This document shows, piece after piece, positions 1 to 11,974 of a stretch of 64,000 nucleotides of DNA; position 1 is the first letter of the stretch; every line of letters begins with the position of its first letter. Source of the DNA: Brienomyrus brachyistius (taxonomy: Eukaryota > Chordata > Actinopteri > Osteoglossiformes > Mormyridae). The notes below the pieces were generated by a model that worked only from the letters and a program-made list of their open reading frames with translations, made no database searches and had not been told where the DNA came from. Both the position numbers and the translations under genes were made by a program. The stretch covers positions 25,458,399 to 25,522,398 of the forward strand of contig NC_064544.1 of assembly GCF_023856365.1 (NCBI RefSeq), given 5' to 3'.

Positions 1-2088
1 AGTTACAGTAGTCAAGGCGTGAGATGACGAGGGACTGGACGAGTATCTGGGTGGCCTGAGTGGAAAGAAATGGACGTATCCTCCTGATGTTAAAGAGGAG
101 AAACCGACAAGAGCGAGAAAGACTGGCGATATGTGAGGAAAATGACAACCAATCATCTATGGTAACTCCAAGGTTTCTAGCAGAAGCCGAAGGACGGATC
201 AGGGAGTTTTCGAAAGAGATCGCAAGGTCCTGGAGGGGGGATGAGTCAGCCGAGATGTAAAGCAGCTCAGTTTTACTAGTGTTGAGTTTTAGCTGGTGAG
301 TGGTCATCCAAGATGAGATGTCTGCCAAGCATGTAGAGATCTTAGTGGAGACATGAGTGTCTGAGGGAGGGAAGGAGAGGATGAGTTGAGTGTCATCGGC
401 ATAGCAGTGGTAGAGGAGAAGCCATGTGAGGATATGACTTCGCCAAGAGATTTAGTGTAGAGGGAGAATAGGAGAGGGCCAAGAACCGAGCCCTGAGGGA
501 CACCGGTGGAAAGATAACGTGGAGTAGATGTGGATCCATTCCACGTCACTTGGTATGTTCGGCCTTCTAGGTAGGAAGCCAGCCAGCGCCAGGCCAGGCC
601 ACCAATGCCGAGACTCCTAAGGATGGATAGGAGAGTTTTGTGGTTGACCGTGTCAAATGCTGCTGATAGGTCAAGAAGGATGAGGACAGATGACAGTTTG
701 GCTGATCTGGCAGCATGTAGCTTCTCAGTGACTGCTAAGAGGGCAGTCTCTGTAGAGTGAGCTGCTTTAAAGCCAGACTGATTAGGATCCTGGAGGTTGT
801 TCTGAGAGAGATAGAGAGAAAGCTGGTTGTAGACTGTACGTTCGAGGATTTTTGAAAGGAAGGAAAGAAGTGATACTGGTCGGTAGCTGCAAGTGTCTGA
901 GGGATTCAGAGTGGGTTTTTTTAGGATGGGAATGACCCTGGCTATTTTGAATGCTGTTGGTACATGACCGGAGGTTATGGAGCCATTAATGATAGTCGTG
1001 ATAAAGGGGAGAAGGTCTAGAGAGATTGTCTGAAACAATGCAGAAGGGATTGGATCAAGTGGGCAGGTGGTAGGGTTGGAAGATGAGATGACTTTCCTGA
1101 TCTCATCTGCCGTAAGACCAGAAAACTGGGCCAGTGAGGGGGGAGGGAAATCCTTAGTGTGTAGTGTAGTGGATGAGGGAGAGAATGTCTGACAGATTCT
1201 GTCAATCTTCTTGGCAAAGAAGTTGGCAAAATCTTCAGCAGTCAGGAAGGAAGGAGCAGGAGGAGGGGGAGGGTTGAGAAGAGACGAAAAGATGTTATGG
1301 AGTTTGCGAGGATCTCGTGAGGATAGTTCTAGTTTGTCTTTGTAAAAGGCAGTTTTAGCTGCAGTCACGTCCATAGAGAATTTGGATAGCAGAGTACGGT
1401 AGGAAGACGGATCTGCATCAAGCTTAGATTTCTTCCACGTCCTCTCTGCTACCCGCAATTCTCTTCGGTTGGTACGTAATGCAGCTGAAAGCCAAGGAGT
1501 AGGCCGAGTTTTCCTTGGTTTGGAAGACAGCGGGCAGAGGTTGTCCAAGGATGTGTAAAGTGAGGAGATGAGAGTATCAGTTGCAGACTCCAGTGCCAAG
1601 GAGGAAAAGGAGTCAGGGTCAGGAAGGTAAGACAGGGTGCAGGAAGCAACAGAAGAAGCGGAGACAGAGTGGAGGTTTGGTCGAGTGGGGAGGAAACGTT
1701 GAAAACTGGGATTGGGCAAGACGGGTAGGGCAATGGTAAAGGATACAAAGTGGTGATCAGAAATGTGTAGAGGAGTAGAAGAGATGTCAGTAGCCGGAGA
1801 GGGGCGGCTGAAAACCAGGTCGAGGACGTTACCTCCTTTGTGTGTAGGAGAGGAGCTGTTGGATGTTAGAGAGAAGGAATCGAGAAAAGGGAGGAGACCA
1901 GAAGAAGGGAGCTTGTCATGGGGGAGGTTGAAGTCACCAAGGAGAATGAGAGAGGAGCTGTCAGTGGGGAAGAGACTGAGGAGAGTATCAAGCTCCTCTA
2001 GAAAGCAGCCTAGGGGGCCAGGAGGGCGGTAGACAACAATGATCCGAATATCGAGTGGAGAGGTAACAGCAACTCCGGATCTCGTCCT
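1..2088 (-). pseudogene. L2-type LINE, endonuclease-reverse transcriptase ORF, 5'-truncated and frameshifted
   Basis: Minus-strand reading gives the end of an AP-endonuclease (YRPPGP, LLGDFNLP, ISDHHFV near 1760-2060) followed by a reverse transcriptase: SYRPVSLLSFLSKILER, LLDLSAAFDTVNH, STGVPQGSVLGPLLF. The YADD catalytic box is present as CYADDTQL, but in another frame: about two extra nucleotides near 410-420 shift the frame, and the RT/thumb region then continues in the new frame (LNTSKTELL, SRLDYC) to the window edge. The order EN-RT without an ORF1 and these motif variants are typical of fish L2. The 5' end stops abruptly near 2088, where unrelated repeat sequence begins. Non-functional; the 3' end lies outside the window. 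Confidence 0.9.
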
Positions 2089-2350
2089 CAAAAGACGTCC
2101 TTAGGACATCTTGATGGAAAGTTTTTTTTACGTCCTTAGGACGACTTTTAGGGACGTCCTAAGGATGTCTAGAGGACCAGTTATGGACTTTTTAAGGACA
2201 TTTTCAGGACATTCTGTGAACATATCATGGGCATTAAGCCCAGATAAATCCCTTTTTCTAAATAATTAATATTTGACATTTTACCAGTAATTCTAGGGAC
2301 ATAAACAAGGGACACCCTGAGGATGTCCTTTACAGGGCCAGCTCGATGTC
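2089..2350. repeat. Left subterminal GTCCTTAGGAC-type repeats
   Basis: Several copies of GTCCTTAGGAC, GTCCTAAGGATGTC and GGACATTTTCAGGACATTC-like words lie here, with a further one near 2946-2965. They match, in inverse orientation, the tandem repeats at 15.4-16.3 kb, which suggests the left subterminal region of the same transposon, partly eroded. Confidence 0.6.
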
Positions 2351-3124
2351 CTTTATTGGGTACATTCTTAGGATGACCATGTTAATGACGTACTGCTGTG
2401 GCCAACATTTTACCCCATACTGTGGTCTTTGTGGATCCCAATGTCTCAGTGATGGGGACACTATACCGTAAAGTGTTGCCATCCTTCAGATAGACACAAA
2501 ACCGAGGTCCTGACTCTCCCAGGTCATAAAAGATCCCTGGGCATTTCCAAAGAGTAGGGCTGGCTAAAATTGCCCACTGCTGCCTTATAAAATCTGACCT
2601 AATCAGATCTGGCCTCTTAATCATCCCCTGTATCTAACTGGTAAATTCTCTCCTGCCCCTTCACCACCTTAGCTACTGTGTGATGAGCGTAATGGGGCAG
2701 AATGGCTGATGTCACATCATCCAGGTGGGGGCTACAGAGTGGAGGTGGCTGAAGTGGCTCCCTATTGCATCTATAAAGCACTTTGTGTATCTTAAAAATT
2801 TCTATATAAATGTAACTTTCATTCATTCTTTCATGAAAAATAACAAAATCCTTCAAAAACAATTCATTATGACAGCTTGCTGGAATAGCATTTAAATAGA
2901 TATAATTTTGTCTGAAGTATTTACTCTATTTATTAATGTTCCACTAGGATGTCCAGAGGACAGCCACAGCATATCCTTCAGCTTTGACATTCTTTGAAAA
3001 AAATGTTTAAAATCTGTTGAAATATATATATTTTTATTGTAAGAACATTAGTAATTTAACAATAGGCATTAATAAAAATACAACGTAAATATTAAGACAT
3101 TACATTTTAATTTCAATTACAATT

Positions 3125-6100
3125 TCATTCAGAGTCATCAGTATCAATGGCTGAGTATTTCTTCCTTGCTTCAGAACCTGTGCCCTGTAACAAAAACATT
3201 TATGAAATGTTTCATCCCAGTCCATTGATTACTTAATTACTGATAATTAAAACTAAATAATTATGTGGCAACTGTCTTTACAAGTCTACAAATTTGTACA
3301 ATTATACAATTTGTATGCAAATAAAAAATTCACTGAAAAAGTAATAGTAATAGGTTGACATGCAATGATAAAGGCACTGAATATGAAATGTCATTTAAAT
3401 GTTTACCTTGTGTTTATCTCCACCTTTTCTGTGTGGGGTGCGCCGTAACAAATCAGCAATACCATCTTCAATTGCAGTGGCTGTGACTTTTGGATTGTGC
3501 CTCTGGTGGGCTCCTGAAGTAGAACACAAACTTTTAAATATATGAAACACTAAATTGCCTCTCTTATTATAATAAGGGTTTTACATGTTTAAATAAAGTA
3601 TACAAGTTTTACATATTTACATATTTTTAACACTCAAGGTCGCATCACAAAGAACAAAACAACAAAATTAATGACAATAAAAGTACTGAAAGCAGTAAAA
3701 TCAAATGACAAGACAAATTAGAATATGGCAGTAATACTATAAGTATTACTGTATTACTATAGTAGGTATGCCAGCCTAAAGAGATGTTTTAAAAAGAATT
3801 TTAAATTGTATTGAGTCCAATTTACAGATGTTTACATTTTTAAAATGGTGTCAATATATATCTTACTGATGAAGAGGCTGATTATTTCCAGATCCTGTAG
3901 TGGTAGTTTTCCTCGTTGTCCTTTAAATGAATACTTGGACCAGACTTTATTGCTGGCCACCTTCTTCATCATATTTCTTAAGTGGGCTTTTAATCCATTG
4001 CCCCCAAGAGAACTGAGGTATATGATCTGCAAACAAATCAGAAAACATTTTGTAACAGTTTGGTTCTGTCTATCGTTAGTTATGTTTACTTGTGAACTCT
4101 CTTTTGTTCATTGCATGTTAATGCATTTATAAATGTGCCCTTGAGAGATAAAGTGGGCTATCCCACAAAAACAAAGTTTTGAGAAAATGAGCTCCAAAGT
4201 TGACATTTTTTCAAAAAAATCAGTGTGCCTATACCCTAAAATTGATATATATCATAGGTAGCAGAGGTATGACTTAGATAATAACAGATAGACCCTCAGT
4301 AATTAATATTGGACAATAAACTCATTTTTGACTGACGTGGGATAGCCCACTTTCCCTCTCAAGGGCACAAATATAGTTTCAATTTACTTTGAGTCTATTT
4401 TGCTTGTTGAATATTCATCAGTCACCTTGTTGTTTGGTGTATTATGTTCTAGCTCACATCTGTCTAACATTGTATGCTTTTACTTACAAATACTTGGTAT
4501 TAGTGAAGGATGGACCATACTGAACACTATAACTATCAAACTCACTATTTTCTTCTAAACTCCTTATCTGAGGTAGCTTTAGGGCAGAGACTACTAAGTT
4601 CCTCTACTGTTTCAGCTGCAGAGGGCAGAACATCTTCCAGTTCATCCCGTGTTCCTAGCTGTGATATGAGCAGCCTTTGAAGAAGAGATGTGTGCTGTCT
4701 TTGATTTTCAATGATTTCATCCAGTTTCATCAGGACACTTAATCTGAAACCTGACACAGAATTCAGAGATTAACTTCTTTATTTCCTTTTAAACAACTCT
4801 GGCCAGCATGGACCTTCAGGCCTTTTCTATGTTTTCTGTTTTTCTGATACCAGTCTTGGGGGAAATTGTGAAACAGTGGCAATTTACTGTTATACAGCTA
4901 AATGCAATTGTTCATGTCTTCTTAACCACAAGCCCAGCACTGGTATTCACAATGATCTTACATCAACAACCCCTTCCCTCCCATTAAAATACTTTTTATA
5001 CCACTCTGGAGACTTCCACAAGTCCCCAAGAGTTTTGCTCTCACACAAAGCCAATAAAATCCAAAGAATAGCACAAAAGTGCAAGGTTCTGTTCAGCTTA
5101 CAGGAACAGTTACCTAATCCTAAAGACCAATCAATGTTGAACTGATAGAGACAAAGTTTTAATATAAAAAAAAAACAAAAGGCCATAAGGTCCATATTGG
5201 TCAGTCTTTCTCATATGGTGGGTAAATCTGGGGTGGTTCTTATGGTCCTCATATGAGTCCTTGAGTACCCATTTTTGTTACTGTGCACCACCCATACAGG
5301 CTTGTAATCAGGGGAGAGATTAAGTCACAGTCATGTAACTGGTGTCAATTTAACACTAAGACAGAGTTAAGTTTAACACTGTAATGACAATACTGACTGT
5401 ACTGTCTGCACTCCAAAATTGTGGTGAGTTAGAAAGTAAGAAAACAACCAGTGTTAACTAGTTTACCTAATGTCAACTTACTTTCAACAGAGGAATCTTT
5501 ACTTCTGCATTGATGTGTTGGGCCAGGAGGAATGGCTGATCCTATAGAATATGATATACATCATTTAAAAAATAGTCAAATACCAGATATTTTATATCTT
5601 GTGAAACACAGTAGCTATAATCATGACAACTGGTACATCTACAATTATTTTGAGCTAAAGCCTTTTGTCCTGATGAAAATGTTGGTGCTGAGTCTCTGGG
5701 TTGAAGGACAGGAAACAGTGTTGGTGTATGGCCTGGGGATGGGCCTCTTGTAGGCTTGTCAGAATCTGGAAGAGGTAAATAAAATATCCCCCATACCATT
5801 CTGAATCTAGAGAGATGGTACTGAGATATCATGAGCAAATAAAATCTCAAAACCTTAAATTAGACTTACTATCAAAGTTGAGGAAAAAACTTATCATTTG
5901 AAGATTTTATGTATGGAACTGTACTTATAGTTTACATAAGTATGATCTAATATTATACAAGCTCAATGATGTAAGAATATATTGTACAGAGTATAGAAAT
6001 AAAAATAAGCTAGTAAGAATATATATATAAATTACATTAGCCTATAATTTGTGCAGTGTTCATGCTTGACTTTATGAAACCACACTGTGTTTTTACAAAT

Positions 6101-7757
6101 ATTTTTGTTTTATAATGCATAATTCATATAAATAAAATATGATTTCATACCTTCTGCATTATTTGACATGTGATATGTAAAGGCTGGAGCCTTTGGCAGA
6201 GATGGCTGCAGTTTTCTTTTTTTCTGCACTGGCTCAATGTTCTCACCTTCATCTGTGATTTCAATATGACATAATGATTTGGGGGCATTGTATTGGCAGT
6301 AAATTTGACGTTAAAATAAGTAACATGCAGCATACCATCTGCAGCATTATACTCATCATCCTGGAATCGTGCAGGGGTTTTGGATAGTCTGGGTTTACCC
6401 ATAGATTGTTCTTCCTGGGAGTCCAGGTTAGAGGTTTCTTCAGCTCTCTTGCTCATTTTGTATGCCTTCTCATATGATTCTAAGATGAAGACAGTAAAAT
6501 TCCAGTAGTTGTTTAGAAGATTTTTTAAAAGTGTTAATATCATGTTTTTTAGTAGTTTCAGTTACTAAAAAGGTACTGCAATGTGCTGGCAAAAGGAGGG
6601 ATGGACAGTATTTATGATACATTTACTGTATTTAAAAATTCAAAATTCACAGTGCAAAATTCAAAAGTTCACAAACGTGCGATTGATCTTCTCAATCAAC
6701 AAAGTGCAGAGTACAGGTATGTTCTTGGTAGAATAATAACGAGTCAGTTTTGCATTATTGCAAGGTTGTTTTGACAGTAAGTTTAGGGCCTTGAAGAAAT
6801 AGGTTTCCCTGATCTGAAATGTTGCTTTGAATGTGTTAGGACATTTATCATTTACTGCTTGATAAGGATTTGTAATTCGATGTGGTATAACAGAGTAATA
6901 TACCAGTTCTGTGAGCTCAAATGTTGTTATTGATAGCGCCACTCTGTCTCCACTTACTTTTGCCCCTGTTACATTAATGTGTGCTTGTGATGTAATTGTT
7001 GAGATGCACTTGTATTAGTATACACTGAGCAAATTCTTTATATGTTAGTGTTTACAGTGTCACCAACTTGGGTCAGCTGGCTCGTGTGAGATTTTCAATT
7101 CCAGATAAATGTGCACATACATTTACATGTATGTAACAGTTTTAATAACTTGTAAATAGTCTGTAGGGTTTGCAAACAGCCCCTAACACTTTAGAGGTAG
7201 CTAATTTTAGGTTTATAATGGAATAATATATATTTACCGTAAGATTACTTTCGGGATGCGTGCGAGTTGGCGACCCTGTTTATTGTGCCCCACTAGGCTT
7301 TACTTGCCAGAGACACCACTGTTGTACACATTTAAAACTGTTAGAACGATTTAGATTTATTTTTCATTTACCAGTGTAGGATTTGGGGAACTCTCTGATT
7401 CTGTATTTTGGCCAATTCTGCTTGTCTGCCAGCTCTCTCTTCTTAACTTTCCCTGTGGCTTTGAATGGTGGAAAGTATGCATATAGCTCCTAAAACAGTT
7501 GAGATGCAATATTCATTACTGAGTTTGACTATTGATTATGAAATGTAGTTAGTAACTACATTCCATAATAAATTATCAGAAAATGCTTACCCTTGGCACC
7601 TTTACTAACAGTATAGCCAAATACAATTTATTTGTACAAAAATCAGTAGGCTAGTTATAACACTCACCCCTTCGTTTTCTTCCAGCCATGAATTTGGAAC
7701 CACTTGGACAGCTTCCTCGTGTATGAATTCCACCACTACAAAGCCTGATTTCTCCAT
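3125..7757 (-). CDS. DUF4806-type accessory protein of the EnSpm-like transposon (multi-exon)
   Basis: Exons were assembled by reading splice sites on the minus strand: 7668-7757 (ATG, MEKSGFVVVEFIHEE), 7372-7489 (YAYFPPFKATGK...NWPKYRIREF), 6336-6479 (ESYEKAYKMSKRAEE), 6151-6252 (basic KKRKLQP), about 5650-5765 (Pro/Ser-rich), about 4549-4750 (LMKLDEIIENQRQ, VEELSSLC), about 3877-4025 (YLSSLGGNGLKAHLRNMMKKV, the DUF4806 core), 3407-3513 (KVTATAIEDGIADLLRRTP) and 3125-3184 (stop after DTDDSE). Most junctions have GT/AG. The order N-terminal YPP/W-K-Y module, 'LKLDEI-ENQR', then DUF4806 is typical of proteins that accompany this transposase type in fish. The exact function is unknown. The junction between the 4.5-kb and 4.0-kb exons does not keep a clean phase, so it may be damaged. 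Confidence 0.7.
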
Positions 7758-8387
7758 ATTGTAAAGCACAGTCCAATATTACCTGCAATTCATGAAGAAG
7801 TTGATAAAACTGGATTTTTAATATATGTAACTACATGTAGCTACTCCCATCACATCTGGAACGTTGAACTTAATGTAGATTATGTACCTGTACAAGACAT
7901 GTAGATGTTATTAATATTGTGGTGGGGGTACTGGACATGGCAACAGCAGGGTAATAATGAGGCCAGACAACTGCAGGTAAAGCACAAAAATGGCTTTATC
8001 TGATATATACCAGTCACACTTACAACACATATATACTGCCCATCATGTTGGCCGCCCTGACTACTTACAAACCATGGGGTGGGTGCACACACGCACATTA
8101 TTTACAACAGATAATGTTAAATACTACATCTAACATTACTGAACACAATGACAACACAATACATGATATACCCTGCTATTTACACTATTACACTTGGCAT
8201 TAGTCTAGCATGTCACCTGATGGGTACCCCCAAAGCTGCAATATATACAATTATCTAGAACTGAGTCTGACATGCACTTCCTGTTTATAGGTCATGCAGA
8301 ATGGCCATAAATATAATTTTCTGGTGTCTCCGTTCAATCAGTATTACCCTTCTTTTAAGTTGATGCTTTTTTAAGATTTCTTAGATT

Positions 8388-10224
8388 TTAAGAGTTTTTT
8401 GTGTTCACAGAGTATACCCCAATTATTCGCGAATCATAGGGTTCTTTGAAGAAAGCATCTCCACCTTCATAGACTCTGCACATAACATCTCCTTTTTGTG
8501 GGTCCTCATTTGAGCTGGATATAATTTCACAACATGAACTATCTAAAAGAAAAGCATTATTTGGCCTTTTTGATGAAATTTTGGGATTGGCTGTCTTTTT
8601 ACAAATAACATCATCGACTTCCGCAAGCCGTTTTATCACCTGAGAAAGTGGATTCTTTCCAGAACGCACTAGCCTTTTCAACTGCTGCAGATAATTTTCA
8701 AATGGAAAAGCACTGCACTGATCCAGGCTCCCCTATCTTTCAGCATCTTGTCCAATGTGAAGCATGCTGTGCACATTATAAACAATGAACTCAGGACCAT
8801 ACAAAATACGACCCTGGGACACAAAGTATTGCAGCAACTCCCCAGCATACTCCCTTTGTCGAGGGTATTGTACAAATTTGCCACACACAAGTATTGACAT
8901 ACCTACGCTGAGGGACATGAAGTGATCATATAAATCTTGTCGCAGTATGCCTTTCAAAACTAGTTTTCCCGTGTATAGGAGAAACTGCCTGTATTCTGTA
9001 GCCTTCCATCTATCTAGGTCCTGAAGGCCTCTTGGTTTCCTGGCAAAGACTGAAGGGATTGATTGCTGCAGATTTGTTAACCTTTGGCTTACTTCTGCAG
9101 CTTGAACTGCAGACATCTTCACTTCCTTTTTACCTCTTATCCACAACAGTAACAGTCTCTTCATAACACCAAGGCATACTTGGTGCATATAGTCAACTGG
9201 AAAGTTATAAACCATATCAATAGATGCAAGACAAAAAATGGAATCTCCATTGTGTTCTTTATGTTGCTTCGTTCTAAAGCTGTTGTCTGTGCGCAGGGTC
9301 AAGTTTTCTACCTCTTGATAAGTCATCCGACTAAGCCATTTCCCTACCTGTGTACACCTGTCACAGCCAAAGTAGCCTGAATAAAGTTTTGTGGCTTTCA
9401 CCATAGCTTTGGCAGGAGCGTCGCATACAATACAACAAAGCTTTACATTAATATGTCTGCCATCATGAATGATCCCATGCTGTAACAAATCCTCCAATTC
9501 AGTAACTGTATCTCTCATAAATTCTAAGTCAGATGGCCTGGAAGAACCATATGTAAGGGCAATAGGAAATATAATTTAATTTTTCAAATGCACTGCACAA
9601 AGGATTGGCCATAAACATTTGCAACTACTTTTAAAAAGTGGTAAGCCATTAATGTTAAGTGACATCTCTATGGTACACTGATCATCGGGTAGGGCAGTTG
9701 TCTGTGAGACGTGTTTTGCTAATCCTTTTTTATAACCAATATAAATGTATTTCATGCCAGACGTTTTTTATGTCAATGTGTTGGATACTTCCAATGAGTG
9801 TTCTTGCTGTTGATGGCAAATCATTATGTCCATGGTCTTTTAGTATTTTTAGCAAACCATCCACTGAACTATGCCTAACTCCAAATTTGCCAACCCACTT
9901 CCTAAGATCATTTGCAAGTGTGGCATCCTCTGCATTTTCAGATTCATCTGTGTCAGATGACAACACCAAAGAGTGATCTATGGCATCCCACATTTCTCGT
10001 TCACTGTTAGTGTCTTCTGGTTCATTGTGTTCTAGATAGTCATTTGATTCAGTTTCACACAGCTGGTGTATAATGTCATGTTCTGAATTCAAACACAAAT
10101 GGTCAGAGTCTTCATTGCTGTCTTCTGCCACATAATCCCTTGCTGCAACTGGTCTATTGAGTGCCCTCTTTGCCACTTTCCACCTTCTTGTGTATTCCAG
10201 TTGTTTCCTTTTACAACTGTCCAT
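8388..10224 (-). pseudogene. EnSpm/CACTA-like transposase, decayed
   Basis: The ATG at 10224 opens a 164-residue acidic N-terminus ending in a conserved module (LRKWVGKFGVRHSSVDGLLK, LPSTARTLIGS). The core continues in another frame (NINGLPLFKSS, WPILC, FPIALTYG) and then in a long block from 9518: VTELEDLLQHGI, HCIVC-like CCIVCDAPAKAM, TKLYSGYFGCDRC, FPVDYMHQVCLGVMKRL, RKPRGLQDLDRWKATEYRQF, FIVYNVHSMLHI. After an in-frame TAG at 8733-8735 it resumes with CSAFPFENY and QLKRLVRSGKNPLSQ to the end at 8388. Visible lesions are a frameshift near 9770, a TAA near 9577 and the TAG at 8733. The CxxC/HxxC-like block and the 'DYMH.VCLGV' motif are diagnostic of this fish transposase group. Catalytically dead as it stands. 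Confidence 0.85.
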
Positions 10225-10739
10225 TCTGCAAATTGGTATACAAATTTATCATACAAATACAATCCCTTCTAAAATTCTATGCTGCTCTAAATCATAATTT
10301 TGTATTTCATATTAGTTTATTACTATATACTAGAAACTCTATCAGTTTGGTGTAGAGCAGATTTATTTGACCAGGACACGCATATCAAACAAAGGTGAGG
10401 TTTGACAATTCATTCTGAAAAATTTCAAAAACACTGTTCAGCCTGATGTGGCTGTCCATTGTTTTTGGTAAATATCTTAGTGGTTTTCAAAAATTTGTTT
10501 GACCTTCAAGAATCTAGGGACAAATGAAGGTGATATTTACTATTTTAACTAATTTAAACTGATGGAAACTTAAACTTCTCTTCAGAGTTCATCATTCCTT
10601 ACTTTTTTCCCCCACTCAGCTCTGTATTATCACACTGAGGAACATGACGAGCAGGAAGACACTGGTCAGACTGAAATTATCCAATCCTATGAGACTGTCA
10701 TTATGCTGCCCAGTCTGGATAAGCTTGGCCTCCCTAGTC

Positions 10740-10812
10740 TAAACATTCATAATGCCCTTTATTATTATTGTTATTATTAATAATAATAATACACTGTAAA
10801 AAAAAAAAAGTT
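10740..10812. repeat. (TTA/ATT)n microsatellite and A-run
   Basis: A TTATTATT/AATAATAAT stretch followed by an uninterrupted A-run near 10799-10810. Simple sequence only. Confidence 0.85.
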
Positions 10813-11686
10813 GAGTTAACTTAAAATAATAAGGCAACCTATCACAAGCACTTTTATGAGTTAACTGAACAAACAGAGTCTGAAGACAAAGCAACTCAAA
10901 GTATTTTGTTAAAATCCTTAGTTCTCACAACATAAATATATTTGTTTACCTAACAGGTTGATCTATTATGCATTCATGATTATTTTCATAATTAGAATTT
11001 AATAAACCACAAAACAAATTTCTCTCTCTTTTTTTTTATAGTTTGTCCGAACACATTACAATACAGTCTACCATATGCCATACACGTCTTCTGCATTAGG
11101 CATGTTTATAGAAAAATAGTACAGAAATGTTAATCATTGGAAATTTGTAAATTATAAAAACTACCACTTTTTTCAACATAAATTGAAAGATGAGCTCCAA
11201 AAAAAGTAATATTTTGCCCAAAAACCCGAAACCAACAAAAGTAAAAGCATCCGAGCAAAACCTCGAACCACAGTGTATAAAGCATTCTTATTCGGCAGAA
11301 CAGCAAAGTACATAAAATCCAAAACAAGTATACGTCAAAAAATACTAGATTCAAACACTGCATAAAGAATTTTGTATTATTTCGGCAGATCAACATTGAG
11401 AATACATTAACATCACATCTGAATAAACCTCAAACCTTAGTAAAGTATGATTCATATATAACATGAACTATTTTACTGCATGTAAGTGTATCAGAAAAAA
11501 AAATAGCTTGTACCGCTACTGCCAGATAAAAACAAAAAACAAAACTCAAAGATTCAGTATTCGTTAAGGGTGCAAAGATTGAACCAAATTATACATTGTA
11601 ATAAATCAGTATGTACTACTAAATTTTGATTGCAAAAGTCATTGTCCCATTTGCCATAGCTCCAATAACATCCGCAAAATGGTCAG

Positions 11687-11972
11687 TGTGACGCCCGCTC
11701 CGTCCGCTCCTCGTGTGTGCCACGCCCCCTAATTACCCACGTGTGATTTCCTGATCGTGCCCAGTCGTGTCTTGTTTCCTGCTGCCTTGTTTCTTGTATT
11801 TAAGTTCCTGTTGTGTACTAATCCAGTGTCTGTCATTGATGTTAGTCGGCGTCTTCTGTTCCCTGTCCCGGATCCCCTGAATAAACCCCTGTTTGCCCTG
11901 ATTACGCCCTGTCTGCCCGTTTCTGCCTGCTCGCCCGCACGATCGCCGCTCTGCCCGCGATCCAGTGTGACA
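11687..11972 (+). repeat. 5' LTR (286 bp)
   Basis: TG...CA ends, identical to the copy at 14228-14513. It contains a TATTTAAG TATA-like box near 11795-11802 and an AATAAA signal at 11880-11885, giving a plausible U3-R-U5 order. Confidence 0.92.
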
Positions 11973-11974
11973 GA

